The position numbers and the translations under genes were made by a program. Below the pieces are notes generated by a model that was not told the origin of the DNA, did no database searches, and worked only from the letters and a program-made list of their open reading frames with translations. A stretch of 64,000 nt of DNA from Halomonas sp. BDJS001 (GTDB lineage: Bacteria; Pseudomonadota; Gammaproteobacteria; Pseudomonadales; Halomonadaceae), in the NCBI RefSeq assembly GCF_026104355.1, contig NZ_CP110535.1:2418001-2482000 (forward strand), given 5' to 3'. Positions within the stretch are counted from its first letter, which is position 1, and every line of letters starts with the position of its first letter. Shown piece by piece: positions 40,818 to 51,145 of the stretch.

Positions 40818-42770
40818 ATGCCGCGTGGTTTGTTTTTTGCGAAATCGCTTCTACTCATCAGTGGCCTGCTGTTCAACGCATCGTTACTGGCTTCAGAAAC
40901 GATAGCGTCAGAGTCGACGTCTAGCAGTGATTCATCTATCACCACCTCTAGCGCTAACAACGTGGTAGGCGATCTAAATACAGACGAAAACAATGGCGTA
41001 CCGGTTGAAACGGTTCACGGGCTATCGCTCTACGATAGCCCTGCCCTAGAGGCTGGCTTTCCCTACTTCCCCCATGTAAATCCCCAGGCCCCCAAAGGCG
41101 GCACCATCACCCATACCGCCGTGGGGAGCAGTTTTGACTCGACCAATCCGTTTATCATTCGTGGCACGCCGGTAACCGGCATTTCACAAATTTACGACAC
41201 CCTGATGGCCAGCAACCCCAATGAGCCCTTTAGTCTTTACGGCCTGTTGGCTGAAGGTGTACGTCTTGACCCGGAAAGGGAGTGGATTGAGTTCGACCTG
41301 CGGCCGGAAGCGCGCTTCCAGGATGGCGAACCGGTCACCGCCTACGATGTGGTATTCTCGCTTAACTTGCTGCGCGAAGAGGGTAATCCGTTTTACGCCA
41401 GCTACTACGCTGGGGTAGAAGAAGCCATCGCCCTGAATGAGCATCAGGTACGCTTTACCTTTAACGATACCGAGTCACGGGAACTGCCGTTAATTGTTGC
41501 CCAACTGCCCATCCTTCCCCGCCATTACTGGGAGCCCAGAGATTTCACCTCGCCGACGCTGGCAGCACACCCAGGCTCCGGGCCCTACCGTATTAGCGAG
41601 GTAGACCCTGGTCGGCGAATTGTTTATCAGCGCGATGAGAATTACTGGGGTAAGGATTTGCCGGTCAACGTTGGTCGTTACAATATTGATCGCATCGTTT
41701 ACGACTACTACCGTGACCGCGATATTGCCTGGGAAGCTTTTAAAGCGGGACTGACGGACTTCCGTACCGATGCACGCGCCGCCACCTGGGCGATTGGCTA
41801 CAATTTTCCAGCCTATGAAGAGGGCTTGGTTAAGCGGCTAACAGTGCCTGATGTTAACCCCTCCATGATGCAGGCGTTTGTTTTCAACCTGCGTAAAGAG
41901 AAATTTCAGGATCCCAGAGTGCGGGAAGCGTTGAGCCTGACCTTTGATTTTCCGTGGCTCAACACCAATATTTTTTACGGCACTTACCAGCGCACCGAGA
42001 GCTTTTTCCAAAACTCTGAAATGGAAGCCACCGGCTTACCTTCTGAAGAAGAGCTGGCCCTATTGGAGCCTTTCCGCGAAGCGTTAATAGCCTCTCACGG
42101 CTCTGACCGTCTCTTTACCGAGCCGCTGCCCATTGAGCAGCCCACTGATTTGCGCGAGAGGCTGCGTAAAGCGCTCGACCTGCTGCGTGAGGCAGGTTAT
42201 CGCGTAGAGGACGGCGTGCTGGTCAATCAGGAGACTGGACGGCCGCTAAGCCTCGAAGTATTGCTCTATGACTCAGGCCTTGAACGGGTCGTTCAACCCA
42301 TGCTTCGCAACATGGCCCGCCTGGGGGTGCAGACATCGCTGCGTATCGTTGATATTAATCAATATTTAAACCGGCAGCGCAATTACGACTATGACATAGT
42401 GATCAGCCATTTCCCGCAGTCGAACAATCCGGGCAATGAGCAGCGTGACTTCTGGACCAGTGCCGCCGCCGAGGCACCGCAAAGCCGTAACCGGATGTCA
42501 CTGGCGCATCCGGCAGTCGATGCTCTGGTGGAGGAGATCATTAGTGCTAGTGGCCGCGAAGAGCTGGATACGGCCACCCACGCGCTGGATCGGGTGCTAC
42601 GCTGGGGATTTTATGTCATTCCCCACTACCACTCTGGGGAGACCCGAATCGCCATTTGGGATAAGTTCGGCTACCCCGAACCGTTCCCAGAGTATGCCAT
42701 GGATCTGGATGCGTGGTGGGTCGACACTGACCGTGAAGCAGAACTGCAGCGCCGTCAGCGTGGCCGCTAA
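40818..42770 (+). CDS. yejA: Oligopeptide/microcin-type ABC binding protein, YejA-like
   Basis: About 650 residues, family 5 solute-binding protein with signal peptide ('LFFAKSLLLISGLLFNASLL'), a Ser/Thr-rich spacer, then 'GLSLYDSPALEAGFPYFPHV', 'FDSTNPFIIRGTP', 'FRDGEP'-like 'RFQDGEPVTAYDVVFSL' and 'YHSGETRIAIWDKFGYPEPF' near the end. Placed first in a yejABEF-type operon, whose E. coli counterpart imports peptides and microcin C. Start chosen at 40818 because GGGA lies 8 bases before it. Confidence 0.88.
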   Translation: MPRGLFFAKSLLLISGLLFNASLLASETIASESTSSSDSSITTSSANNVVGDLNTDENNGVPVETVHGLSLYDSPALEAGFPYFPHVNPQAPKGGTITHTAVGSSFDSTNPFIIRGTPVTGISQIYDTLMASNPNEPFSLYGLLAEGVRLDPEREWIEFDLRPEARFQDGEPVTAYDVVFSLNLLREEGNPFYASYYAGVEEAIALNEHQVRFTFNDTESRELPLIVAQLPILPRHYWEPRDFTSPTLAAHPGSGPYRISEVDPGRRIVYQRDENYWGKDLPVNVGRYNIDRIVYDYYRDRDIAWEAFKAGLTDFRTDARAATWAIGYNFPAYEEGLVKRLTVPDVNPSMMQAFVFNLRKEKFQDPRVREALSLTFDFPWLNTNIFYGTYQRTESFFQNSEMEATGLPSEEELALLEPFREALIASHGSDRLFTEPLPIEQPTDLRERLRKALDLLREAGYRVEDGVLVNQETGRPLSLEVLLYDSGLERVVQPMLRNMARLGVQTSLRIVDINQYLNRQRNYDYDIVISHFPQSNNPGNEQRDFWTSAAAEAPQSRNRMSLAHPAVDALVEEIISASGREELDTATHALDRVLRWGFYVIPHYHSGETRIAIWDKFGYPEPFPEYAMDLDAWWVDTDREAELQRRQRGR

Positions 42771-42847
42771 CGCTGGCTGAATGACAACGACTTAATCGCA
42801 ACGGCTTATCCTCAACGGTTTCATCGTCATAAACCTCGGAGTGCTCT

Positions 42848-43921
42848 GTGGCCCGTTATACCCTACGCCGACTGCTGCTCATGATTCCGACCCTTTTCGG
42901 GATTATGCTTCTCAATTTTATAATTGTTCAGGCGGCGCCGGGCGGGCCAATTGATCAAATGTTGGCGCGTTTTGAAGGCGCCAACGCCATGGCCAGCACT
43001 CGTCTGGATATGGGCGGCGCCGATGTTCAGGTCAGCGACGACTCCCGGGGCGCCCGGGGAATTGACCCGCGCTTTATCGAGCAGCTAGAGCAGCAGTTTG
43101 GTTTTGACAAACCCGCCCACGAGCGCTTTATCGGCATGATGGCGGACTACCTCACCCTCGATTTTGGTACCAGTTTCTTCCGTGACCGCCCGGTCATCGA
43201 GCTGATGATCGAACGGCTGCCAGTTTCTATTTCTCTGGGGCTCTGGACGACCCTGCTGGTGTATTTAATCTCTATCCCGTTAGGGGTTAAAAAGGCGCTG
43301 CGCCACGGCTCCCGGTTTGATGTCTGGTCGTCAGGGTTAGTGATTGTCGGCTATGCGATTCCGGGCTTCCTGTTTGCCATTCTGCTCATTGTGCTGTTTG
43401 CCGGGGGCACCTACTGGGACTTATTCCCTTTACGCGGTTTGACCTCGCCTGACTTCGATCAGCTTTCCGCCTGGGGCAAGGTCAAAGACTACTTCTGGCA
43501 TATCACGCTGCCGGTGATCGCCGCCTCGATTGGCAGCTTTGCCACGCTGACGATGCTGACCAAAAACAGCTTTCTTGATGAGATTCACAAACAGTATGTG
43601 ATTACCGCCCGCGCCAAAGGTGCCGACGAGCGACGCGTGCTCTATGGCCATGTATTTCGCAACGCCATGCTGATTATTATTGCGGGTCTGCCCTCTGCCA
43701 TGATCGGTATTTTCTTCACCGGCGCACTGCTCATCGAAGTCATTTTTTCCCTGGATGGGCTGGGCCTACTCGGTTTCGAGGCGGTCATGCAGCGGGATTA
43801 CCCGGTGATATTCGGCACCCTCTTCCTGTATACCGTCATTGGCTTAATCCTCAAGCTGATTTCCGATTTGACTTACGTGTGGGTCGACCCGCGTATCGAT
43901 TTTTCGACACGGGAGTCGTGA
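42848..43921 (+). CDS. yejB: ABC permease YejB-like
   Basis: 357 residues (E. coli YejB 364), GTG start with CGGAG upstream. Six helices with the DppB-type signature '[20 protein letters not shown]' in the cytoplasmic EAA loop and '[20 protein letters not shown]' at the start. Forms the channel with YejE. Confidence 0.92.
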   Translation: MARYTLRRLLLMIPTLFGIMLLNFIIVQAAPGGPIDQMLARFEGANAMASTRLDMGGADVQVSDDSRGARGIDPRFIEQLEQQFGFDKPAHERFIGMMADYLTLDFGTSFFRDRPVIELMIERLPVSISLGLWTTLLVYLISIPLGVKKALRHGSRFDVWSSGLVIVGYAIPGFLFAILLIVLFAGGTYWDLFPLRGLTSPDFDQLSAWGKVKDYFWHITLPVIAASIGSFATLTMLTKNSFLDEIHKQYVITARAKGADERRVLYGHVFRNAMLIIIAGLPSAMIGIFFTGALLIEVIFSLDGLGLLGFEAVMQRDYPVIFGTLFLYTVIGLILKLISDLTYVWVDPRIDFSTRES

Positions 43922-43923
43922 TA

Positions 43924-45000
43924 ATGGCCTCTTTATCGTCACGTTTATCACCGATCACTCGCCGTCGACTGGCCGCTTTCAAGGCCAATCGTCGTGCCCG
44001 GATATCACTCTGGCTATTTGCCACGCTATTTATCCTTAGTCTGTTTGCCGAGCTAATAGCCAACGACAAACCGATCATCATGCAGTACGACGGCCAATGG
44101 TACTTTCCCATGCTGGTGGACTACCCAGAAACCGAGTTTGACGGTTTTCTACCCACCCGAACGGACTATCTGGATCCCTTTGTTCAGCAACAAATTGATG
44201 ATCACGGCTGGGCGCTGTGGCCCATCATTCCATTTTCATACCAGACTCTGGATATGAATATGACCCGCCCTTCTCCGGCACCGCCGGATAGCCGCCACTG
44301 GCTGGGCACCGATGACCAAGGCCGGGATGTGACCGCACGGGTGATTTATGGCTTTCGACTCTCGGTGGCCTTTGCGCTGGTACTCACCGCAGGATCGTTA
44401 GTCGTCGGTGTGGTGGTGGGCGGTGTGCAGGGCTACTTTGGCGGCAAAATTGATTTGATCGGTCAGCGGTTCACCGAAATCTGGTCCGGCTTGCCAGTGC
44501 TGTTCCTGCTGATTATTTTAGCCAGCTTTGTTCAACCGGGGTTTTGGTGGCTGCTGGGGATTATGCTGCTCTTTTCGTGGCTGGGTCTGGTGGATATCGT
44601 ACGTGCCGAGTTCCTGCGGGCGCGTAATTTGGAGTATGTGCGCGCGGCCAAAGCCATGGGCTTGCCGTCACGCTTGATCATGTGGCGCCACGTGCTGCCC
44701 AATGCCATGGTCGCCACGCTGACATTTATTCCGTTTCTATTTACCGGCGCTATTGGCACCTTGACTGCTCTGGATTTTCTCGGCTTCGGCCTGCCGCCGG
44801 GTGCTCCCTCGCTGGGTGAGCTTGCCGCCCAAGGCAAAAACAATCTGCACGCCCCTTGGCTGGGCATCACGGCGTTTATGACCCTGGCCATCATGCTGTC
44901 ACTGCTGGTATTTATCGGTGAGGGCTTGCGTGACGCCTTTGATCCCCGCCACGTACAACAGCGCCAAGCAGGCCCAGCCCAGGAGAGTCAGCATGCCTAA
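43924..45000 (+). CDS. yejE: ABC permease YejE-like
   Basis: 358 residues (E. coli 341). N-terminal cytoplasmic/TM 'RRARISLWLFATLFILSLFA', a periplasmic segment, and the DppC-type permease core with 'EFLRARNLEYVRAAKAMGLP' as EAA loop. GGGAG stands before ATG 43924, three bases after the yejB stop. Confidence 0.92.
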   Translation: MASLSSRLSPITRRRLAAFKANRRARISLWLFATLFILSLFAELIANDKPIIMQYDGQWYFPMLVDYPETEFDGFLPTRTDYLDPFVQQQIDDHGWALWPIIPFSYQTLDMNMTRPSPAPPDSRHWLGTDDQGRDVTARVIYGFRLSVAFALVLTAGSLVVGVVVGGVQGYFGGKIDLIGQRFTEIWSGLPVLFLLIILASFVQPGFWWLLGIMLLFSWLGLVDIVRAEFLRARNLEYVRAAKAMGLPSRLIMWRHVLPNAMVATLTFIPFLFTGAIGTLTALDFLGFGLPPGAPSLGELAAQGKNNLHAPWLGITAFMTLAIMLSLLVFIGEGLRDAFDPRHVQQRQAGPAQESQHA

Positions 45001-46576
45001 TCCCCTGCTGCGCATTGAACATCTTGATGTCACCTTTGATAACACCCCGGTGGTTCACTCACTCTCACTCACCCTCCATGCAGGCGAAACCCTGGCAATT
45101 GTCGGTGAGTCCGGCTCGGGTAAATCGGTATCGGCGCTGGGTGTGGTGAATTTGCTGCCCAGTAATGCCAGCGTTAAAGGTGAACGCTGGCTGGGTGATA
45201 CCAATCTGGCCACTTTAACGGGAAGTGAGTGGAACGCTATACGCGGTAATCGCGTCGGTTTTATCTTTCAAGAACCGATGACCTCCCTCAACCCACTGCA
45301 TCGCGTGGGTAAGCAGATCGGCGAGGCGCTTCGCCTTCATCAGGGGCTGCGTGGCGAGGCCGCCCGCCAACGCAGCAAAGCGCTATTGGAGCAGGTGAAG
45401 CTGCCGCGACCTGATGAGCTGCTGGATGCCTGGCCTCACCAGCTCTCGGGTGGGCAGCGCCAGCGGGTGATGATTGCCATGGCGATCGCCAACAATCCCT
45501 CACTACTCATTGCCGATGAGCCCACCACCGCACTGGACGTCACGGTACAGCAAGAGATTCTGGCTCTACTGCGTGAACTGCGTGATCACCATGGCATGGG
45601 CATGCTGTTTATCAGTCACGACTTAAACCTGGTGCGCCGTTATGCGGATCGTATCTGCGTCATGTACCAGGGCCGCATTCAGGAGATCGGCCCGGTGGAG
45701 CAGGTCTTTCAACATCCGCAGAGCGATTACACGAAGGCGCTGCTAGCTGCAGAACCGGAAGGGAGGCCCCAGGATATTGAGCAAAAAGCGCCGCTACTGA
45801 CAGCACGTCAGTTGAGCGTCAGTTTCAAGCGGCCTAAAACCAGCTTGTTCAAGCGCCAGCCGCCCGCTTTCGTGGCGCTTCAACCTACTGATTTCCACAT
45901 TGCGCCGGGAGAAACCCTGGGAATTGTGGGTGAGTCCGGCTCGGGTAAAACCACGCTAGCGTCGGCTGTCATGCGGCTGGTCACCAGTCAAGGCGATGTG
46001 ATGCTGGGCAGTGATAAACTCAGCGCCCTAACCGGCGATGCGTTACGCCGTCACCGGCATCGCCTACAGATGGTATTTCAAGACCCCTATGGCGCCCTTT
46101 CACCCCGTATGCCGGTGTTTGATATCGTCAGCGAGGGCTTGCGCTTTCATTACCCCCATCTCACCACTGAAGAAGTCGCCCAGCGGGTCAAGCAAACGCT
46201 GCACGAGGTAGGTTTGCCCGAGAGCTGTGCCGCGCGCTACCCACATGAGTTCTCCGGCGGTCAGCGCCAGCGCATTGCTGTAGCAAGAGCGATTATATTA
46301 GAACCAGAGTTGTTGGTGCTGGATGAGCCAACCTCGGCGTTAGATCGCACCGTCCAGAAGCAGCTGGTCGCTCTGTTGCGCGATCTACAGGTGCGTCGCC
46401 AGTTGAGCTATCTGTTTATTAGCCATGACCTGGCCGTCGTCCGCGCCATGGCCCACCGTATTATCGTGCTCAAAGATGGCGAAGTGGTCGAACAGGGCCC
46501 CTGCCTGGAGGTTCTTTCAGCGCCACAGCACGCTTACACCCAAGCACTGATTGCCGCTGCGCACTTAACCTCTTAA
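44993..46576 (+). CDS. yejF: ABC ATPase YejF-like, two nucleotide-binding domains
   Basis: 527 residues (E. coli 529). Two fused ATPase domains: Walker A 'GESGSGKS' and 'GESGSGKT', signatures 'LSGGQRQRV' and 'FSGGQRQRI', Walker B '[12 protein letters not shown]' and '[12 protein letters not shown]'. Powers the YejABE importer. ATG 44993 has AGGAGAG upstream and overlaps the yejE stop by 8 bases. Confidence 0.94.
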   Translation: MPNPLLRIEHLDVTFDNTPVVHSLSLTLHAGETLAIVGESGSGKSVSALGVVNLLPSNASVKGERWLGDTNLATLTGSEWNAIRGNRVGFIFQEPMTSLNPLHRVGKQIGEALRLHQGLRGEAARQRSKALLEQVKLPRPDELLDAWPHQLSGGQRQRVMIAMAIANNPSLLIADEPTTALDVTVQQEILALLRELRDHHGMGMLFISHDLNLVRRYADRICVMYQGRIQEIGPVEQVFQHPQSDYTKALLAAEPEGRPQDIEQKAPLLTARQLSVSFKRPKTSLFKRQPPAFVALQPTDFHIAPGETLGIVGESGSGKTTLASAVMRLVTSQGDVMLGSDKLSALTGDALRRHRHRLQMVFQDPYGALSPRMPVFDIVSEGLRFHYPHLTTEEVAQRVKQTLHEVGLPESCAARYPHEFSGGQRQRIAVARAIILEPELLVLDEPTSALDRTVQKQLVALLRDLQVRRQLSYLFISHDLAVVRAMAHRIIVLKDGEVVEQGPCLEVLSAPQHAYTQALIAAAHLTS

Positions 46577-46693
46577 AAAGCCGTATGCTGCTAACTGCTC
46601 TAGCGGAAGGCAGCTGGTAACTCTTTTGTTTTCTGAGCACTCAAATTTAGCAATAGGTTGAGCCAGCCCGTAAGATAACGGTATAAAATAGCA

Positions 46694-46730
46694 GCAAAAA
46701 TAGAGCCGCTTGCCATAGTAGGAAGCGGCT
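46694..46730 (-). terminator. Terminator of the amidase-rsuA unit
   Basis: Minus-strand stem AGCCGCTT / AAGCGGCT with an 11-base loop, then CTATTTTTGC. Confidence 0.85.
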
Positions 46731-46749
46731 AAAGCGTTAAACCATTGGC

Positions 46750-47457
46750 TCAGAAAAGCGCGATTTCATCGGCGGTTAATTCTCGCCACTCACCGGGCGC
46801 CAGGTTGGCATCCAAGGCTAAGTCCCCAATGGAGCGGCGGTGCAGCGAATTGACATGGTTACCCAAGGCAGCAAACATCCGCTTTACCTGATGGTAGCGC
46901 CCTTCAGTAATGGTCAACTCTGCTTGGTTGGGCGATAAAAACCGCAACGTTGCGGGCTGCGTCGGCGTCTCTTCCCCATCCAGCATAATGCCCTCGGCCG
47001 CTTGGCCAATCGCCCACTCGGCGGCCGCACCTTCGACAGGCTCCGCGAGTTCAGCGATATACACTTTGGCGCAGCGATGGCGCGGCGAGGTGACACGGTG
47101 CGACCATTGGCCATCATCGGTTAACAGCAGCAATCCCGTGGTATCCACATCCAACCGCCCTACCGGCTGTAACCGATCGGCTTTGGGCAGATCTATCAGG
47201 TCTATAGCGCGCTGATAGAGTCCGCGGCGGGCATTGCACTCAACGTCGACGGGTTTGTGCAGCATAATGTAGCGCAAGCCAACCAGCGCCAACCGCTCGC
47301 CGTTGAGCACAACCACATCGTTATCGGTATCGATCTGGGTCGCCGACTGTTTGATCGGCTCACCGTTGAGGGTCACTTCACCATTTTTGAGTGCCCGCTT
47401 GGCGAGGCTACGGGTTAACGGCGTGGTTTCACTCAAAAAGCGATCAAGGCGCATCAT
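46750..47457 (-). CDS. rsuA: 16S rRNA pseudouridine(516) synthase
   Basis: 235 residues (E. coli 231). N-terminal S4 domain ('MRLDRFLSETTPLTRSLAKR'), 'HKPVDVECN', catalytic Asp in 'PVGRLDVDTTGLLLLTDDG' and 'ITEGRYHQVKRMFAALGNHV'. Makes pseudouridine 516 during 30S assembly. Start overlaps the stop of the amidase gene by one base. Confidence 0.94.
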   Translation of the reverse strand: MMRLDRFLSETTPLTRSLAKRALKNGEVTLNGEPIKQSATQIDTDNDVVVLNGERLALVGLRYIMLHKPVDVECNARRGLYQRAIDLIDLPKADRLQPVGRLDVDTTGLLLLTDDGQWSHRVTSPRHRCAKVYIAELAEPVEGAAAEWAIGQAAEGIMLDGEETPTQPATLRFLSPNQAELTITEGRYHQVKRMFAALGNHVNSLHRRSIGDLALDANLAPGEWRELTADEIALF

Positions 47458-48269
47458 TAACCCACTCCTGGCAGCAACTGAAAGTGGTCGGCATCTTGCC
47501 AGGCAGGAAATTTTTCACGAAAAGCATCAAGGGCAGTTTTATCCAGCGTGCCCGTCTCTATGAACGGGGTATGGGCAGGTTGATCAATCAGCGGTTCGCC
47601 TTTGAAGTCGACCAACAGGGAATCACCACTATAGGCAAGCCCTTTGGCATCTTCTCCAACGCGGTTTACGCCAATGACATAGCTTAGGTTCTCTACCGCA
47701 CGGGCCTGCAGCAGCGTACGCCAAGGGTGACGACGGGGAGCTGGCCAGTTGGCGATACACAGCAGCGCATCATACTCGAAATGCTCCCCTTTTGCTGGCT
47801 GCTGGCGCATCCACACCGGAAAACGCAGGTCGTAACAAACGCTCAGTAGCAGCTTGAAGCCGTTGAGCTCTACCACCTTGCGCTCACTGCCCATGCCGTA
47901 GCGCTCATGCTCACCGGCCATGCGGAACAGATGGCGCTTATCGTAGTGGGTCAACGCCCCCTCTGGCGTCGCCCAAATCAGCCGGTTATAAAACTCGCCG
48001 CCCTCTTCGACCGCCACGCTGCCGGTCATCACGCAGTTGCGCGCCTTCGCCTGGGCCTGTAGCCAAGCAACGCTTTGGCTCTCTGCCATCGGCTGGGCCA
48101 TTTCGCGGGAGTTCATGGTAAAGCCTGTGGCAAACATCTCAGGCAATACAATAAGATCCGTATCGCGGCTATCCAGATCGCCCAGTAACTGCTCAAGATG
48201 GGCGTGGTTGGCCTGGGGGTCTTCCCAGCGCAGATCACACTGCACTAGCGTGTTCCTAAGTTGACTCAC
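47457..48269 (-). CDS. Omega-amidase / nitrilase-family hydrolase, YafV-like
   Basis: 270 residues. Glu-Lys-Cys triad visible in 'LIVLPEMFATGFTMN', 'YDKRHLFRMAG' and 'LLSVCYDLRFPVWMR'. YafV/Nit2-type enzymes hydrolyse 2-oxoglutaramate or 2-oxosuccinamate as metabolite repair. GTG 48269 is preferred: TGGAGGTG lies 6 bases upstream. Divergent from rarD. Confidence 0.9.
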   Translation of the reverse strand: MSQLRNTLVQCDLRWEDPQANHAHLEQLLGDLDSRDTDLIVLPEMFATGFTMNSREMAQPMAESQSVAWLQAQAKARNCVMTGSVAVEEGGEFYNRLIWATPEGALTHYDKRHLFRMAGEHERYGMGSERKVVELNGFKLLLSVCYDLRFPVWMRQQPAKGEHFEYDALLCIANWPAPRRHPWRTLLQARAVENLSYVIGVNRVGEDAKGLAYSGDSLLVDFKGEPLIDQPAHTPFIETGTLDKTALDAFREKFPAWQDADHFQLLPGVG

Positions 48270-48341
48270 TTCACACCTCCAATTCGTCAGTCTCAAGGCA
48301 ACGTTTATGCTAGATTAGCATCTTTAAATAATGAGGCTGCT

Positions 48342-49250
48342 ATGCTTCCCACTCCAACACGCGATCCTGCTGCCGTCAAAGGCGTTATGTTTGGGCTGAC
48401 CGCCTATATCATGTGGGGCTGCTTTCCGTTATTTTTTGCCCTATTCGACGGTGTTCCCGCCTTTGAAATCTTGATTCACCGCATTATTTGGGCGTGCCTA
48501 TTTCTGGTTGGTTTGATTACCCTTCTGCGCCGCTGGCCTCCGGTGGTCACTGCATTGGGCGAACCCAAACGGCTTGGTCGGGTGTTGGCCTGCGCGCTAC
48601 TGATCGGGTTTAACTGGGGCATCTATATTTATGCGGTAGAGTCAAAGCAGGTATTGCAGGCCAGTCTAGGCTACTTCTTAACGCCTTTAGTGAACGTCGC
48701 GCTAGGCATGCTGGTATTGCGGGAAGTGATGGCAAAGCTGCAACTGGTCGCCTTGGGCTTGGCCAGTGTGGCCATTGCAGCGCAGTTTGTGATGCTTGGC
48801 GAGCTGCCCTGGCTTAGTCTGCTGCTGGCGCTCAGCTTCGGCAGTTATGGCCTGTTTCGTAAGCAGGTGCCGCTGGACGGTTTATCCGGACTGTTTGTAG
48901 AAACCCTGTTGCTATTCCCCCTCGCTCTGATCGCCTTGGCATGGTTAAGCTGGAACGGTAGCTCGCACTTTCTACAGGATTCGTCCTCGACTGGCCTGCT
49001 GATCGCCAGTGGCGTTTTGACCGCGCTGCCGTTAATGGCCTTTGCCGGCGCGGCACGCCGGTTGCGTTTGGCGACCCTGGGCTTTTTGATGTATATCAAT
49101 CCCAGCATTCAGTTTCTGATTGCCTTAACCGTGTTCGGCGAGCCCCTGGGCGTTATACAGCTGGCAACGTTCGTGCTTATTTGGATCGGGCTCGCGCTTT
49201 ATTCCTGGTCGGCGTGGCAATCACGCCCGCGCTATGCTGCGACCAGTTAA
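48342..49250 (+). CDS. rarD: EamA-family transporter RarD
   Basis: 302 residues (E. coli 296), ten membrane helices. '[20 protein letters not shown]', '[14 protein letters not shown]', '[20 protein letters not shown]', '[20 protein letters not shown]' match RarD. Substrate unproven (linked to chloramphenicol tolerance). Its last 30 bases overlap the end of the convergent chemoreceptor gene. Confidence 0.92.
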   Translation: MLPTPTRDPAAVKGVMFGLTAYIMWGCFPLFFALFDGVPAFEILIHRIIWACLFLVGLITLLRRWPPVVTALGEPKRLGRVLACALLIGFNWGIYIYAVESKQVLQASLGYFLTPLVNVALGMLVLREVMAKLQLVALGLASVAIAAQFVMLGELPWLSLLLALSFGSYGLFRKQVPLDGLSGLFVETLLLFPLALIALAWLSWNGSSHFLQDSSSTGLLIASGVLTALPLMAFAGAARRLRLATLGFLMYINPSIQFLIALTVFGEPLGVIQLATFVLIWIGLALYSWSAWQSRPRYAATS

Positions 49251-50888
49251 TGCCAGCGGCGGTGATGCACTGGCATCGGCAGCAGCTTGAGGCATAGGCG
49301 ACGACACACTGTCCCGTTCAGGCTGGTAGCCGACCCGGAAGCCGCCCCAATGCTTACCCTGTACATACACCGGGACTGAGAGGTCATGCATGATCTCCCC
49401 GGTATCGCGCTTGTAGGTTTGTAGCAGCAGCGGCTTTTCATGAGCACCACAGCGGCTGCCGGTCGGATCATCGAAAATCCGTTTATTGCGACAGAATTTT
49501 AAATCGTGGGCATAGTCACCGGTTGGCGCGAGGCTCACCGCTTTGTTATGGGTCGGTACATAGCCATTACGGTCACAGGCAATGGCATAACTTAAATTCA
49601 GCTGAGTGAGTAAAGGCTCCTGCAGTTCGGGCAGATAGCGATCGGTGAAGCTGTCAAAACCGGTTTTATATTGCGGCGGCTGCGTACCCGGAATCTGCTC
49701 ATAATGGGGCTGAAAGAGGTGGGTGCCTGAAAGCTCCCCACTGGCAATCGCTTTCTCCAGCAGCTTACCCAATTTATCGGCGGTTAATCGTGCGGCGTGG
49801 AACACCTGTTGGTGACGGCCCTCTAAATGCTGCTGGGCAAGTTCACCATCGACACCTTCCGCAGCCTCCATCAATGCGCGGGCCTGTTCAGCCAAATCGT
49901 GCATATTTCGGTTGCCTTCATCTACATCATCTTCCAACTGGCTCAGGCTGTCCGCCACGGTTTGACTATGCTGACGGGTGTTTTCCATCGCATCGGCAAC
50001 ACGGGTGATTTCGCTCTGCACCTGGTCGAATTCCTCAGTCATCGTACCCAGACTGGTGCCGACCACTTGCAGCCCCTTGGAGCGCTCGCTGATACGGGCC
50101 ATTAAGTCACCAATGGTGTCGACTACCGACTGGCCACTCTGATGCATATCCTTAACCAGCTCATCGACACTTTGCGTCGCGGTAGAGGTCTTGAGCGCCA
50201 GGTTGCGCACTTCCCCGGCAACGACGGCAAACCCTCGCCCGTGTTCACCCGCTCGGGCCGCTTCAATTGACGCATTGAGCGACAGCAGATGGGTCTGTTC
50301 GGCGATACCCTCAATCATGGAGGTAACGTTGCGAACGCGCTCTATTTTATCGTTCAGCGCGGTCAGCATCTCCAGCGCTTGGTTGGAGCGGTCGGCGACG
50401 TCGCTCATGTCCTGGATAATATCGTCCAGCTCAGCATGGTTGTGATGACTGGCTTCCCGGGCGCTCTCTGCCAGCGCCGCCACTTGGCTGGCGCTGGCAC
50501 TCACCTGCATAATAGCTGCATTAATGGCCGTCATACTCGATGAAGCCTCACGGGCCATGGTCTCTTGTTTGGTTAAGCGCTGATCCATCAGGTCGGCGTA
50601 ATGCGACACTTCTGCCGAGGCAATCGCGGTGCTACTAGCGCGCTTCATTAACCGGTAGGCCATGGCACGCAGCGACCGGTAATCACACAGCGGCTTAAAG
50701 CCAAGCCGACGCTGCTCCAGGCGACGTTGATCGGCTCGGTAAACGCCATCTAGCGCACTAAGCAGCATAGCACCCCCGCCCATCGCGGCGAACAGGAGCG
50801 CCAGGTAACGCCAGTAGCCGCCCTGAGCGGCAAGCCCTATGGAAAGCGCCACGAACAGCACCGGGACTAACAATCGCAGTAAGCGCAT
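49221..50888 (-). CDS. Methyl-accepting chemotaxis protein with C-terminal extra domain
   Basis: 555 residues. Two short N-terminal membrane helices (residues 5-45) with almost no periplasmic loop, then the signalling domain with hairpin '[20 protein letters not shown]' and '[17 protein letters not shown]'. A ~150-residue domain follows it ('[17 protein letters not shown]', '[11 protein letters not shown]', '[20 protein letters not shown]', '[18 protein letters not shown]'), probably a cytoplasmic sensor. Such C-terminal sensor MCPs occur in Halomonas and Pseudomonas. Ligand unknown. Confidence 0.9.
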   Translation of the reverse strand: MRLLRLLVPVLFVALSIGLAAQGGYWRYLALLFAAMGGGAMLLSALDGVYRADQRRLEQRRLGFKPLCDYRSLRAMAYRLMKRASSTAIASAEVSHYADLMDQRLTKQETMAREASSSMTAINAAIMQVSASASQVAALAESAREASHHNHAELDDIIQDMSDVADRSNQALEMLTALNDKIERVRNVTSMIEGIAEQTHLLSLNASIEAARAGEHGRGFAVVAGEVRNLALKTSTATQSVDELVKDMHQSGQSVVDTIGDLMARISERSKGLQVVGTSLGTMTEEFDQVQSEITRVADAMENTRQHSQTVADSLSQLEDDVDEGNRNMHDLAEQARALMEAAEGVDGELAQQHLEGRHQQVFHAARLTADKLGKLLEKAIASGELSGTHLFQPHYEQIPGTQPPQYKTGFDSFTDRYLPELQEPLLTQLNLSYAIACDRNGYVPTHNKAVSLAPTGDYAHDLKFCRNKRIFDDPTGSRCGAHEKPLLLQTYKRDTGEIMHDLSVPVYVQGKHWGGFRVGYQPERDSVSSPMPQAAADASASPPLALTGRSIARA

Positions 50889-51145
50889 GAGCAGTACTCT
50901 TTTATTGACATTATTGAGTATCGAAAATACTACTTCTGGGGACTGAACTCCCCTTCGCGGCTAAGCTTAGCGTGTAACGCTTATGAAAGAAGTAGCACTT
51001 TGGGGGAAGAAAGCAGCACTTTTGGAGAAGGCAGGAAGCGCATAAGCGCTTGGTCATCATTGGCTTAACACCGTGCAAATGAATATAAGCACTGCAATAA
51101 ATGGGAATATCCCTTACTCTCTCTGTTCTGCCATCTCTACAACAC

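Noticed and set aside
51000..51060. Repeated 'agcacttt' near the chemoreceptor promoter
   Set aside because: Two short copies only; not more than expected by chance.
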